Shown piece after piece: positions 37,406 through 45,843 of a stretch of DNA of 64,000 nt (its first letter is position 1; each line of letters starts with the position of its first letter). The notes beneath the pieces are model-generated. The model was not told the DNA's origin, ran no database searches, and worked only from the letters and a program-made list of their open reading frames with translations. The stretch spans positions 1-64,000 of the forward strand of contig JAGCVH010000004.1 of assembly GCA_017962495.1 (NCBI GenBank), given 5' to 3'. The position numbers and the translations under genes were made by a program. Origin of the DNA: Bacteroidaceae bacterium (lineage in GTDB: Bacteria; Bacteroidota; Bacteroidia; Bacteroidales; Bacteroidaceae).

Positions 37406-38516
37406 ATTCTTGTATGTAAAGTTGTGCCACGCGGTGTTCGTTGTATGTCGCGTGGGCATAGCTTGCAGCCGCTCCACTCAGTTCGGGGTGGGAGAGTACA
37501 TATCGAATGCCACAAGCCAGGTCATTGGCATCGCGATAATGGGCAACATACCCGTCCTCCTGATGGCGAATCATCTCGGGAATACCACCGACTTTGAATC
37601 CTACGCAAGGCGTTCCGCATGACATTGCCTCAACGATGGTGTTGGGCAGATTGTCTTGTAACGAGGGAGTAACGAATACATCGGCAGCTGCATATAAGGT
37701 GGCCATGCGTTCAGGAGCATGTATCTCATAGTCGCCACCCTTGCCCACGCGTACAAGCCTTACGTCGGCCAGTTGGCGCATAGCCTCCTCCATGTAGCGC
37801 ACACCCTTGCGTTCGTCCGTTATCTTCTGGCAAGTGAAGAGCACAATCTTCTTGTCCTTGGGCAAACCCAACTGGGCGCGGGCTTCCTCTTTCGGAATAG
37901 GGCGGAAGATGCGTTGGTCTATGGCATTGGGAATGCTTACGATGCTGTGCCCTTGGGTCAATGGGCTTTTGCGTGCCTCATCGGCAATCCATTGGCTACA
38001 TCCCACGAATGTGATATGTCCCAGGCTATATATGCGTCGCTTCTCCTCATAAACCTGAAAAGAAAGGTCTCTTGCGGCAGGGTGGTTAAGCTGAGGACAG
38101 TCGTGGCAATGCGTATGGAAGTGACGGCATTCTTCTGCATAATGACAGATGCCCGTGTAAGGCCATTGGTCGTGCAGCGTCCAAATGATGCGCTTACCGC
38201 TCCTAAGTATTTTCTCAATGACTTTTAGGGATAAGAAGCCTTGATTTACCCAATGAAGATGGATGACGTCGGCTTCCTGGAATGCTCGCGTCTTAGTGAT
38301 GTCTTCGCCACAATTGGCAATGTCCACTTGCCAAAGGCCGCGCTTGCTACGATTGGCAAGGAGAATTCGTAACCTTTCCCAATAGAACGGCCACCGGCCT
38401 TTGCGTGTCAGCATCTCCACCTCCACGCCTTCGTGCCTGAGGGCATGAGCCAGTCGGCTTGCGGCAATAGCTGCTCCACCCGTTCGTTCCGTAGTATTTA
38501 TAATGAGTACGCGCAT
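37395..38516 (-). CDS. glycosyltransferase family 4
   Basis: 373 residues, GT-B fold. N-terminal acceptor domain MRVLIINTTERTGGAAIAAS, with HLHWVNQGFLS and WTLHDQWPYTGICHYAEECR. The C-terminal donor domain carries TPSLQDNLPNTIVEAMSCGT and GFKVGGIPEMI, the E-x7-E region of GT4. The Cys/His-rich stretch CHYAEECRHFHTHCHDCPQL is typical of a GT4 subgroup of Bacteroidetes polysaccharide loci. First gene of a two-gene minus-strand unit with GT2. Confidence 0.92.
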   Translation of the reverse strand: MRVLIINTTERTGGAAIAASRLAHALRHEGVEVEMLTRKGRWPFYWERLRILLANRSKRGLWQVDIANCGEDITKTRAFQEADVIHLHWVNQGFLSLKVIEKILRSGKRIIWTLHDQWPYTGICHYAEECRHFHTHCHDCPQLNHPAARDLSFQVYEEKRRIYSLGHITFVGCSQWIADEARKSPLTQGHSIVSIPNAIDQRIFRPIPKEEARAQLGLPKDKKIVLFTCQKITDERKGVRYMEEAMRQLADVRLVRVGKGGDYEIHAPERMATLYAAADVFVTPSLQDNLPNTIVEAMSCGTPCVGFKVGGIPEMIRHQEDGYVAHYRDANDLACGIRYVLSHPELSGAAASYAHATYNEHRVAQLYIQEYEK

Positions 38517-38535
38517 CGTTTACGTGATTCCATCG

Positions 38536-38567
38536 CAAAGGTACGATAAAGTAAAATAATAAACAAG
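38536..38567 (-). promoter_or_regulatory. promoter of the GT4-GT2 unit
   Basis: Minus-strand TACCTTTG (38543-38536) with CTTG (38567-38564) 20 bp upstream. Start near 38530, leader about 14 nt. Confidence 0.6.
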
Positions 38568-38599
38568 CATGTTTGCATTTTTCCGAGTGTGAACTCCTT

Positions 38600-38625
38600 A
38601 GTCTTTTATCAAAGACTCCTTTTTC
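38600..38625 (+). terminator. terminator-like hairpin in a divergent gap
   Basis: AGTCTTT (38600-38606) pairs with AAAGACT (38611-38617), then CCTTTTTCC. It lies between divergent genes, so it ends no annotated gene; it may end a short transcript or act as an attenuator for the GH43 gene. Confidence 0.45.
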
Positions 38626-38726
38626 CTGTTCCTGAAGTTTCTTGCCTAAATCCTTATGCAAGAGTATACTAAAATGATGCTTACGCACGTTATATATAAT
38701 AAGGTAAACATTAAATACTTAGGAAC

Positions 38727-39773
38727 ATGAACAGGACAATTATGATGTTGTGCCTATTGTTGGCATTGACACCTGCAACGGCAAGGAAGCGAAACAATAA
38801 GAAGCAGACTCCCATGGCAGCCTATTTGATGGTCTATCACAAGGATGCTGACCATAGTTTGCACATGGCTTTAAGTCGCGACGGATATAAGTGGACAGCC
38901 TTGAATAACGATCGTGCCATCGTTGGTGGCGATACGATAGCCCAGCAGCATGGAATACGCGACCCGCACATCTATCGCGGTCCCGACGGCACTTATTATA
39001 TTGCTGCCACAGACCTCCATGTATTCGGTCGGCGTGCGGGATTCCGAGACACCGAGTGGGAACGCGATGGTAAGGAGTTTGGTTGGGGCAACAACCGAGG
39101 ATTGGTATTGATGAAGTCTCGCGACCTCATACATTGGACTCACACGGTGTTCCGTATTGATGAGGCCTTCCCCGAGCGCTTCGGGCAGTTGGGCTGTGCG
39201 TGGGCACCAGAGACTATATACGATCCCGAGGAAGGACGCCTGATGGTGTACTTTACCATTCGTGCAACCGGACAGGGGAGGACAAAGCTCTACTATGCCT
39301 ACGCCAACGATGAATTCACGAAGCTTATTACGGAACCTCAGTTGCTCTTTGAGTATCCCGACGAGCGCATACAAGTGCTTGATGCTGATATAATGCCGAT
39401 GCCCGATGGTCGCTACTGCATGACTTACTGTGTACAAGAGAATCCCGGTGGCATTAAGATGGCCATTAGCGATCACGTGAATCGTGGCTATCAGTATCAG
39501 CCAGAGCAAATAGACAGCGAGCGAGGTGCTTGTGAAGCTCCCACCATGTTCAAACTAATTGGTGAGAACCGATGGCTGTTGATGTATGATATATTCAGTA
39601 TCCGTCCTCACAACTTTGGATTTATGGAGACGACCGATTTCAAGACCTTCAAACCTATTGGGCGTTTCGATGAGGGCGTGATGACGCGAACAAACTTCTC
39701 TGAGCAGAAGCATGGTGCTGTAACCCAGATCACTGAGGCTGAGGCCCAAAGGCTTGAGGAGTTCTGGAAATAA
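38727..39773 (+). CDS. glycoside hydrolase family 43-like five-blade propeller protein
   Basis: 348 residues, signal peptide about 1-19. Propeller motifs: RDPHIYRGPDGTYYIAATD (D79), SRDLIHWTH, AWAPETIYDPE (E162), DADIMPMPDGRYCMTY (D221) and CEAPTMFK (E270). GH43 enzymes use two Asp and a Glu in such positions; D79, D221 and E270 are my candidates for base, pKa modulator and acid. GH43 includes arabinofuranosidases, arabinanases and xylosidases; specificity cannot be told. It sits alone among glycosyltransferase genes, so it may trim an exported glycan rather than feed catabolism. Confidence 0.78.
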   Translation: MNRTIMMLCLLLALTPATARKRNNKKQTPMAAYLMVYHKDADHSLHMALSRDGYKWTALNNDRAIVGGDTIAQQHGIRDPHIYRGPDGTYYIAATDLHVFGRRAGFRDTEWERDGKEFGWGNNRGLVLMKSRDLIHWTHTVFRIDEAFPERFGQLGCAWAPETIYDPEEGRLMVYFTIRATGQGRTKLYYAYANDEFTKLITEPQLLFEYPDERIQVLDADIMPMPDGRYCMTYCVQENPGGIKMAISDHVNRGYQYQPEQIDSERGACEAPTMFKLIGENRWLLMYDIFSIRPHNFGFMETTDFKTFKPIGRFDEGVMTRTNFSEQKHGAVTQITEAEAQRLEEFWK

Positions 39774-39787
39774 TAGGAATATAAAGG

Positions 39788-39815
39788 AAGCGTAGTCCAA
39801 ATAAGGGCTACGCTT
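39788..39815. terminator. bidirectional terminator between the GH43-like and GNT-I-like genes
   Basis: AAGCGTAG (39788-39795) pairs with CTACGCTT (39808-39815), followed by TTGTTTT on the plus strand. The stop codon of the minus-strand gene (39808-39810) is within the stem. Confidence 0.75.
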
Positions 39816-40728
39816 TTGTTTTAATCAACTTATAAAAGTAGCGAACCACTTTTCCTAAAGGCGTGTAACGAATACCCCAGTCGCGTATGGCTTGGGCAAA
39901 CTGAGCCTCGATGGCAGGGACTGCATGAGGCTGTTCCACTTTGCTTAGAGGCAGAGGGCGTTGCAGAGGTTCGCGGTCGAACTCATACCATTGCAGAAGA
40001 CGGAATGAACGGAAGTGCGTACCCTGGTTGAGCCCGATGTTGCGTACCATCGTTTGCCCGGGTGTGAGGCAGAGACCCTGGGCACGATAGATGGCAATCT
40101 CCCAACAGATGTCCCAAGGAATAGGTCGTTTGTCGAGGCTCTTCAGGCAGGGGAAGACACCACCATATTGAATGTGGTCGAGGTCTTCTTCGGAAAGCCC
40201 ATTGAGAGCTTCCTCTCGAGTCTTGTAGTGAATAAAGTGCTTATGCCATCGGTCTTTCCATGTTCCCCATCCCCATCCGCTCATGTGTGGCGTGAAATAG
40301 AAGGGAATGTCAGGAAGACATAGGTTCGTAAAGCCCGCCACATGCATCACACGAGGCTCGTCCTTATATAGTTCAAAGGCATCGTTCATGTACTGCAGAT
40401 AGTAAGGCGAGGTGACGATGTCGTCCTCCAATACTATGATTCGGTCGTGCTCTTGGAATACTTGGGCAATGCCTTCCGTAATGTTGCGTTCGAGATAGTA
40501 GTTCTCGGGTCGCTCTATGAGGGTAAAACGCTTAAAGAACTTAGCATACCCTCTGACGGCCTGCCTGACCTCGTTGACCAGCGCCCAGGTCTTCTCGTCC
40601 TTGCCTCCGTCACTGAAGACATAGACCTCCGTTTCCTGAGCCAATGTGTTTCGGCTCAAGGCTTCAAGCGTCTGCCTTGTGTTGTCGGCACGGTTATAGA
40701 CAAAGAGGGCGACAGGTGCAAGTTTCAT
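39808..40728 (-). CDS. GNT-I-like glycosyltransferase
   Basis: 306 residues, GT-A fold. N-terminal APVALFVYNRADNTRQTLEA and VYVFSDGGKDE, then IIVLEDDIVTSPYYLQYM with an EDD metal site (101-103), and a WGTWKDRW block. The order resembles bacterial relatives of eukaryotic GlcNAc-transferase I (GT13-like), common in Bacteroidetes surface-glycan loci. It would act in the cytoplasm on a lipid-linked or LPS-core acceptor. Single-gene unit; its -7 element ends four bases before the ATG, so its mRNA is probably leaderless. Confidence 0.8.
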   Translation of the reverse strand: MKLAPVALFVYNRADNTRQTLEALSRNTLAQETEVYVFSDGGKDEKTWALVNEVRQAVRGYAKFFKRFTLIERPENYYLERNITEGIAQVFQEHDRIIVLEDDIVTSPYYLQYMNDAFELYKDEPRVMHVAGFTNLCLPDIPFYFTPHMSGWGWGTWKDRWHKHFIHYKTREEALNGLSEEDLDHIQYGGVFPCLKSLDKRPIPWDICWEIAIYRAQGLCLTPGQTMVRNIGLNQGTHFRSFRLLQWYEFDREPLQRPLPLSKVEQPHAVPAIEAQFAQAIRDWGIRYTPLGKVVRYFYKLIKTKA

Positions 40729-40732
40729 GCCA

Positions 40733-40740
40733 CAAAGTTA
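40733..40740 (-). promoter_or_regulatory. -7 element immediately before the GNT-I-like gene
   Basis: Minus-strand TAACTTTG (40740-40733) with only 4 nt before the ATG at 40728. The upstream box is poor. Confidence 0.5.
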
Positions 40741-40760
40741 CGAATAAATGTTGAAAAACC

Positions 40761-40788
40761 CTAATCTCTAATCCTTAATCCCTAATCT
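40761..40788. repeat. degenerate heptamer tandem repeat between divergent promoters
   Basis: Four 7-bp units CTAATCT, CTAATCC, TTAATCC, CTAATCT lie just upstream of the acyltransferase -7 box and upstream of the divergent GNT-I-like gene. Confidence 0.65.
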
Positions 40789-40793
40789 TTTTG

Positions 40794-40801
40794 TACCTTT
40801 G
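40794..40801 (+). promoter_or_regulatory. -7 element immediately before acyltransferase A
   Basis: TACCTTTG ends five bases before the ATG at 40807, so transcription would begin at or next to the start codon. Confidence 0.5.
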
Positions 40802-40806
40802 TGAGC

Positions 40807-41808
40807 ATGAAACCCCGAAACCACGCCTTCGACCTCCTGTGTGGGTTGTGCATAGTCAGGATGGTCATGTTGCATGTTGTTGGCATCTGCCACCTGCGTG
40901 GCGAATACCATTTCGGTAAGCTGATGGCGTGGACATTCTTCTTTCTCTCCTTTTTCTTCTTTAAGGCAGGATACTTTAACAAGACGGTGTCGGGCGATTC
41001 CCTCTCATTTGTCAGGGACAAGGCACGCAGGTTGCTCATCCCCTACCTAATGTGGGGTCTCATTGGTAATGCGGTGTTCTTTGGTTTCCTTTATGGCTGG
41101 CCTCGGGTGTTTGCAGGTACAATGCGCCGTATAAACTGGAGTCACCTTTGGGAAGCCAGTCAGTTCTATGGCAATCCACCCGTATGGTTCCTGTTTAGTT
41201 TCTTTATGATGTATGTCGTTGTCCACTTTTGGCGACGATTCATGCCCAGGGTCAATTTCGTATGGCCCCTATTGCCTTTGCTCAGTTACTGGCTTTTTAC
41301 GCAGGGCAATCCTTTGTGGATGAGCCTGAGCAACCTGCCGATGGGAGTGTTCTTCTTTGAATTGGGACATTGGTGGCATGAGGCAGAAAGGCGTGTTCCG
41401 CGTGGATGGTTCCTTGCGTTATCATGCTTGCTTGTGATGGTGTTCTTGTATGGAAACCGTCATTGGCATGGTGAGTACGACATGGCCCTTAACAAGTGGG
41501 TGCAAAGGCCTTGGGGTGCAGTCGTGAACTCCGTATGTGTCTTGTGCGGGTTGTCGGGTGTCTTGCTCTCTCTGCCTATGCGGCGTGTACCCTTGCTTGG
41601 GTTCATTGGCGAGCATTCAATGGTGTTCTTCGTCATGCACTATCCATTAATCTATCTTTATCGCATGGGTATGATGGTGGCAGGAGTTAATATTCGCGGT
41701 CAATGGTTCCATGTTTGCCTGATGCTGGCACTTGTGTTCCCGATATGCCTCGCCTTGGTTTCATACTTCGAGAAAATAGGGTGGTTGAGTGGGCGTTGGA
41801 GGAAGTGA
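40807..41808 (+). CDS. membrane O-acyltransferase A (Acyl_transf_3 family)
   Basis: 333 residues from ATG 40807; a GTG two codons upstream overlaps the -7 element and is unlikely to be used. About ten hydrophobic helices. N-terminal KPRNHAFDLLCGLCIVRMVM followed by LHVVGICH matches the Arg/His block of acyltransferase-3 proteins, and RRLLIPYLMWG is also conserved. The family moves acetyl or other acyl groups onto sugars of O-antigen or capsule at the inner membrane. The next gene (41879) is a clear paralogue, so the pair arose by tandem duplication. Confidence 0.88.
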   Translation: MKPRNHAFDLLCGLCIVRMVMLHVVGICHLRGEYHFGKLMAWTFFFLSFFFFKAGYFNKTVSGDSLSFVRDKARRLLIPYLMWGLIGNAVFFGFLYGWPRVFAGTMRRINWSHLWEASQFYGNPPVWFLFSFFMMYVVVHFWRRFMPRVNFVWPLLPLLSYWLFTQGNPLWMSLSNLPMGVFFFELGHWWHEAERRVPRGWFLALSCLLVMVFLYGNRHWHGEYDMALNKWVQRPWGAVVNSVCVLCGLSGVLLSLPMRRVPLLGFIGEHSMVFFVMHYPLIYLYRMGMMVAGVNIRGQWFHVCLMLALVFPICLALVSYFEKIGWLSGRWRK

Positions 41809-41864
41809 TTGCGCGAAGAAAGGACATTTTTCAATTTTAATTTTTAATTTCTAATTAAATGTAG

Positions 41865-41872
41865 TAACTTTG
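41865..41872 (+). promoter_or_regulatory. -7 element immediately before acyltransferase B
   Basis: TAACTTTG ends six bases before the ATG at 41879. TTTT, not TTTG, is at the expected upstream box. The 30 bp before it (41831-41860) repeat AATTT/TTTAA with roughly 7-bp phase. Confidence 0.5.
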
Positions 41873-41878
41873 CGCTTG

Positions 41879-42952
41879 ATGAGCATTGCGAAACCACGTA
41901 ACCACGCCTTTGACTTCCTGTGCGGCATCTGTATTATACGCATGGTGAGCCTCCATATTATGGCATTCTGTGGCCATGCAGATGACGATTGGTGGCGTGA
42001 AGTGATGCAATGGACCTACTATTTCATGTCGTTCTTCTTCTTCAAGGCAGGATATTTCAACAAGAGTGTCCTGGGCGATAGTAGGCAATATTGCAAGGAC
42101 AAAGCCAAGCGCTTACTCATCCCTTATATTACTACCGGCTTGCTGGGTGGTGCCGTTTACTTCTCCTTCCTTCCTTTTCTGATACAGCGTTTCCACAAGC
42201 CTATCGAACCGCTCGAATGGCCTCATGTGTGGGAAAACGGTAGTTTCTACGGCAACAATCCTACTTGGTTCCTGATTAGTTTCTTTGCGGCATATATCCT
42301 GATTCACTTTCTCGAGAAGGGTCGTCATAGGATTTTCGACGGCATATCCCCTGGTGTGAGCCATTGGTCGTCGTTGCTCTATTTCGGTTTTCCCTTTATC
42401 TCATACTGGATGTTCACGCTGAAGAATCCTTTGTGGCTTAGCCTTAACAACGTCTTCATGGGCATCTTCTTCTTCGAACTCGGACGTGCCTGGAGTCGGA
42501 TAATAGGGCGTTGGAGTCAGGAGAGGACCATTCGCGTCTCGATTACCTTAATCCTTCTCTTCATTGCCAGCAATATCGTGTTCCACGACGCCTCGTATGT
42601 GATGTCGAACAATAAGTTCACGGGCAATGTCTTCATTACCCTCATCAATATTACTGCCATATTGTGTGGCCTCTCGGGATTGCTCATTGCTACGCATTTA
42701 CCACGTATTCCTGCCATAAACTTCATAGGCGAACATTCGATGGTCTTCTTCGTGAGCCACTATCCTATGTTGTACTACTACAAGTTCATGCATTTATGCT
42801 TTGGCAGAAGCATATTCGGAAGGTACGACGAGGTCTTGGTTCTCATCCCCATCATCTTCTGTCTGTGTGCCTGGCTTGTGCCTTACATCGAGCGAGTGCC
42901 TTGGCTTAGTGGCAGATGGCCCAAGGAGGTCGATAATAAAGTAAGTAGTTGA
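41879..42952 (+). CDS. membrane O-acyltransferase B (Acyl_transf_3 family)
   Basis: 357 residues from ATG 41879; the frame also opens at a TTG three codons earlier, inside the -7 element, which is an unlikely start. Polytopic, with KPRNHAFDFLCGICIIRMVS then LHIMAFCGH, KAGYFNKSVLGDS and KRLLIPYITTG, colinear with acyltransferase A. Probable substrate is the surface glycan made by this locus. Its stop (TGA, 42950-42952) overlaps the start of licD, indicating co-translation. Confidence 0.88.
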   Translation: MSIAKPRNHAFDFLCGICIIRMVSLHIMAFCGHADDDWWREVMQWTYYFMSFFFFKAGYFNKSVLGDSRQYCKDKAKRLLIPYITTGLLGGAVYFSFLPFLIQRFHKPIEPLEWPHVWENGSFYGNNPTWFLISFFAAYILIHFLEKGRHRIFDGISPGVSHWSSLLYFGFPFISYWMFTLKNPLWLSLNNVFMGIFFFELGRAWSRIIGRWSQERTIRVSITLILLFIASNIVFHDASYVMSNNKFTGNVFITLINITAILCGLSGLLIATHLPRIPAINFIGEHSMVFFVSHYPMLYYYKFMHLCFGRSIFGRYDEVLVLIPIIFCLCAWLVPYIERVPWLSGRWPKEVDNKVSS

Positions 42953-43749
42953 AAGTGAACCAGGAGGAATTAAGAGCAAGATACAATCCTGACGGATCGC
43001 TTCTCAGGCAAATGCAAGAGCGGATGCTCCATTTGTTTGTGGCCATCGACGACATTTGTCAGCGTCACCAGATTCCTTATTGGCTTTCGGGAGGCTCTAT
43101 GCTTGGTGCGGTTCGCCATAAGGGTTTCATCCCTTGGGACGATGACCTCGACTTGGAGATGTTCAGGCCTGACTTCGAACGACTTATGGCGCTATTGCCC
43201 AAGGAGTTACCTGAGGATATGGTGCTTCAATGGCATACGACGGACAAGAATTATTTCTTCCAGTACGCAAAGGTAAGGGACAGGAACAGCGAACTGCATG
43301 AGCGAAATGGCTATGACCGCGTGTGGAAGGAACAGGGCATATATGTCGACATCTTCCCACTTGAGCGTGTGCCACGATGGATTCACAAACTGTCGTTGTT
43401 AACCTTTGGGCATACTTATAAGTTGATTAGGACTGCCGACGACCCTGCTAAGGTAATGAAGCGTGTGCGACGCTTGGTTGGCTTCAATCGTCGTTTTGTT
43501 TTCCCTGTTTTGCGTGCTATTTCAAAGCTTCTTTGCCCTCGATACTACGATTTCGCATTGGGCATTCCCTACTTCCAACGCAGTGAAGCCGACGATTTCC
43601 TGCCCGTGCGTCGTGTTCCTTTTGAAAATGTGTCAGCACCCATTATGAAGGAGGCAGAGAAGTGCCTGGCTTATCGCTATGGCGATTACATGCGCTTGCC
43701 CGACAATCCAGGCTCGCAGTACCATGCTGATGACGTTAAGATTCGTTGA
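42949..43749 (+). CDS. LicD-family protein (nucleotidyltransferase-fold phosphotransferase)
   Basis: 266 residues. The hallmark is WLSGGSMLGAVRHKGFIPWD followed by DDLD, the metal-binding nucleotidyltransferase motif of LicD/fukutin proteins. These transfer phosphorylcholine or a similar phospho-group to LPS, teichoic acid or capsule sugars. No ATG precedes the conserved N-terminus (ELRARYNPDGSLLRQMQERM). The start is TTG at 42949, overlapping the upstream TGA, or GTG at 42955. No choline-uptake gene is nearby, so the donor may be another phospho-compound. Confidence 0.87.
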   Translation: MKVNQEELRARYNPDGSLLRQMQERMLHLFVAIDDICQRHQIPYWLSGGSMLGAVRHKGFIPWDDDLDLEMFRPDFERLMALLPKELPEDMVLQWHTTDKNYFFQYAKVRDRNSELHERNGYDRVWKEQGIYVDIFPLERVPRWIHKLSLLTFGHTYKLIRTADDPAKVMKRVRRLVGFNRRFVFPVLRAISKLLCPRYYDFALGIPYFQRSEADDFLPVRRVPFENVSAPIMKEAEKCLAYRYGDYMRLPDNPGSQYHADDVKIR

Positions 43750-43772
43750 AATCGTTCCTAAGCCTTGTTTCA

Positions 43773-43860
43773 AACGAATATAGGCTCGATGGCAATCGAA
43801 CCTATATTCAAGACGCCTCGAACCTATGTTCGAGACACATCGAACCTAAGCCTTATTCAA
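43773..43860. repeat. 22-bp-period repeat array, locus 2
   Basis: Units at 43795, 43817 and 43839 each open with (A/C)TCGAACCTA; a weaker unit lies at 43773. Spacing is exactly 22 bp. It fills the gap between convergent licD and GT14-like genes, and its self-complementary parts (AAGGCCTT at its end) could also help termination. Confidence 0.75.
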
Positions 43861-43867
43861 GAAGGCC

Positions 43868-44779
43868 TTAGGGCTTATTCCGTTCTTGGTTAATCATACT
43901 TATCACCCTGTCACTTATCCCACTGCGGAACTTGCGGGCAAACATGCGTCCGCTTGCTTTCATGGCGGGGAAGTCCTCTGCGGTCATTACCTTGATGACG
44001 GGGTCGTAGATGATGAAGTGAAGAGGCGTGAGGGCATCAAGACCAGGGTATTCTCCTTTGGTCAACATACAACGAGGTGCCCACTTCGGTGAGTTGAAGG
44101 CGATGGTCTGTATGACGGTCTCGGCCTGTCCGAAGCTATCATGGAAATAGCGCCTAATATCGCTTCGTTGCTTATAAGTGTCCAGCACATAGCGAGCCAA
44201 ATCCTCACTGATGCACCACCAAGCCGAACCCTTATACAAACTCCATTGCTCATAGCCCGTCTTAATCGACAAATCCTTCCTGTGTCCAAGGATCTTCAGC
44301 AGTTCCCTGCAGGCGATGCTTAGTCTTTGATTCCATTTGTTGCCAAATAGGCGGAATAATGGACGGCTAAGCGTATAGAGTTCGTATTGTTGACCCTTGA
44401 TGTAAGGGGTATTCATATTAATACCTTGCAGTATCTCCCTGTCGCCTTGAGCCTCAAGCCATTGCGTGATACGCTTGTTGCTCCATAGGGGATAGTCCAT
44501 ACCAGAAAGGAAGAAGATGCGGTCGAACTTGCGTGGGAAGTTCACAGCCTCTCGGATGAGTGCCATTTGATACTCCACCTCGATGAGAGTACCCCAGCGC
44601 ACATCTATCCTTTTGTCGATGAAATGGACGTTTTTTGCAAGTATGTGTGCCTTGAAAGGTCGAATGTCGGACTTCTTGTCAATATGGACAAAGAACTCCG
44701 CGTCGGGATGCAACGCCGCAATGAGTCGAGCCAACTGAGGGGCATCGGTATGGGCAGATATAAGGTAGGCTATATTCAT
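43868..44779 (-). CDS. GT14-like beta-1,6-N-acetylglucosaminyltransferase family protein
   Basis: 303 residues matching the 'Branch' (core-2/I-branching enzyme) family. N-terminal NIAYLISAHTDAPQLARLIA, then FFVHIDKKSDIRPF, RWGTLIEVEYQMALIREA, RIFFLSGMDYPLWS and KGSAWWCISEDLARYVLDTY. Bacterial members occur in capsule and O-antigen loci and add a hexose, often N-acetylglucosamine. Last gene of the minus-strand UpxY operon, overlapping acyltransferase C by 4 bp (ATGA type). Confidence 0.87.
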   Translation of the reverse strand: MNIAYLISAHTDAPQLARLIAALHPDAEFFVHIDKKSDIRPFKAHILAKNVHFIDKRIDVRWGTLIEVEYQMALIREAVNFPRKFDRIFFLSGMDYPLWSNKRITQWLEAQGDREILQGINMNTPYIKGQQYELYTLSRPLFRLFGNKWNQRLSIACRELLKILGHRKDLSIKTGYEQWSLYKGSAWWCISEDLARYVLDTYKQRSDIRRYFHDSFGQAETVIQTIAFNSPKWAPRCMLTKGEYPGLDALTPLHFIIYDPVIKVMTAEDFPAMKASGRMFARKFRSGISDRVISMINQERNKP

Positions 44780-45843
44780 TGTCTTCCAAATAAGTATTGT
44801 CGGAACATAGGACTTATGCGCAGTATCTGACTGACGAGCAGGCAGAAAGCGATGACTATAAGGGCAATGCTGAAGGTGGCAGTAACTTCAAGCACGAAGT
44901 TCGGACGGTTCTGGTTGAACCATACCCCCACTTGTGGCATTTTGGGCAATAGAATGTAGTGAATCAAGTAAATGTCCAGCGTGCGAACTCCTATATATTG
45001 CAGGGATCGACCCACTACTCGCTCTTGTGTGAACCACGACTGATAGTGACGGAAGAATACGACCACCATAGTGAGTAAACTAAACATGGCGACTGTCCGA
45101 GACAGGTTTGTCCACTCGAAGCGGAGGGAATGCCAACGGAATAAGTCTGCGCATGACACGAAGGCAACAAGGGTTAGAATGGGGAAAAACCACGATGAAT
45201 CCGCCACTTTTTGTGCTTTTTCCCAATATCGATGGATAAGGTTTCCAAAGAGGAAAAAGGGCATGAAGTTCATCGTCTTCGTGATGCTTGAATATCGAAA
45301 GAACAAGTCCTTGTGGTAGGAAATACTTGGTTGGTAGAGTGTCTCGTAAACAATAAGACTTACGAAGAATAATACCCAGATGGCCCAATGCCGGCATTTT
45401 GAATCTTGAATCTTGAATCTTGAGTTAATAAACTCTTGCACCATGCAGGCCAGATAATAGATGATGAACATGTGAAGCAAGACCCAAGTAAACCAATACC
45501 CTCCTTTGGTCGGACTCTTCATGCAGTATTCAAACGAACCCCAGAATTCTGGTCTTCGAAGGATTATGAATACACATAAGAACACAAAGGCAGGCAACAC
45601 TTGAATCTTTATCTTCTTCCAAGTGAGCTTAAGCGCATTGGGCAAAGTCCATTCGAAGCTTGCTTTGTAAGCAAGGAATCCACTCACGAAGAAGAATAGA
45701 GGCATGCGGAAAAGGACGAAGAATGGCAATGATGTACTGGTCTTCTCATTGATGCCGAACGACATTTGAGCCACATGGTAGGCCACCACCAATATCATGG
45801 TGAAACCACGCATGGCATCGAGCCACTCTAATCGCTTATTCAT
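44776..45843 (-). CDS. membrane O-acyltransferase C (Acyl_transf_3 family)
   Basis: 355 residues, polytopic. N-terminal RLEWLDAMRGFTMILVVAYH carries the Arg/His block of acyltransferase-3 proteins. It is more distant from A and B than they are from each other. Residues about 141-148 (RFKIQDS) are encoded by three tandem copies of a heptamer (45401-45421). Gain or loss of one copy would shift the frame, so this modification could switch on and off. It overlaps the flippase gene by 8 bp and the GT14-like gene by 4 bp. Confidence 0.85.
   Translation of the reverse strand: MNKRLEWLDAMRGFTMILVVAYHVAQMSFGINEKTSTSLPFFVLFRMPLFFFVSGFLAYKASFEWTLPNALKLTWKKIKIQVLPAFVFLCVFIILRRPEFWGSFEYCMKSPTKGGYWFTWVLLHMFIIYYLACMVQEFINSRFKIQDSKCRHWAIWVLFFVSLIVYETLYQPSISYHKDLFFRYSSITKTMNFMPFFLFGNLIHRYWEKAQKVADSSWFFPILTLVAFVSCADLFRWHSLRFEWTNLSRTVAMFSLLTMVVVFFRHYQSWFTQERVVGRSLQYIGVRTLDIYLIHYILLPKMPQVGVWFNQNRPNFVLEVTATFSIALIVIAFCLLVSQILRISPMFRQYLFGRQ
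45401..45421. repeat. heptamer (GAATCTT) x3 inside acyltransferase C
   Basis: Three perfect copies, 21 nt in total, so the present number keeps the frame. Seven is not a multiple of three, so a one-unit slip would frameshift the gene. Confidence 0.75.
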
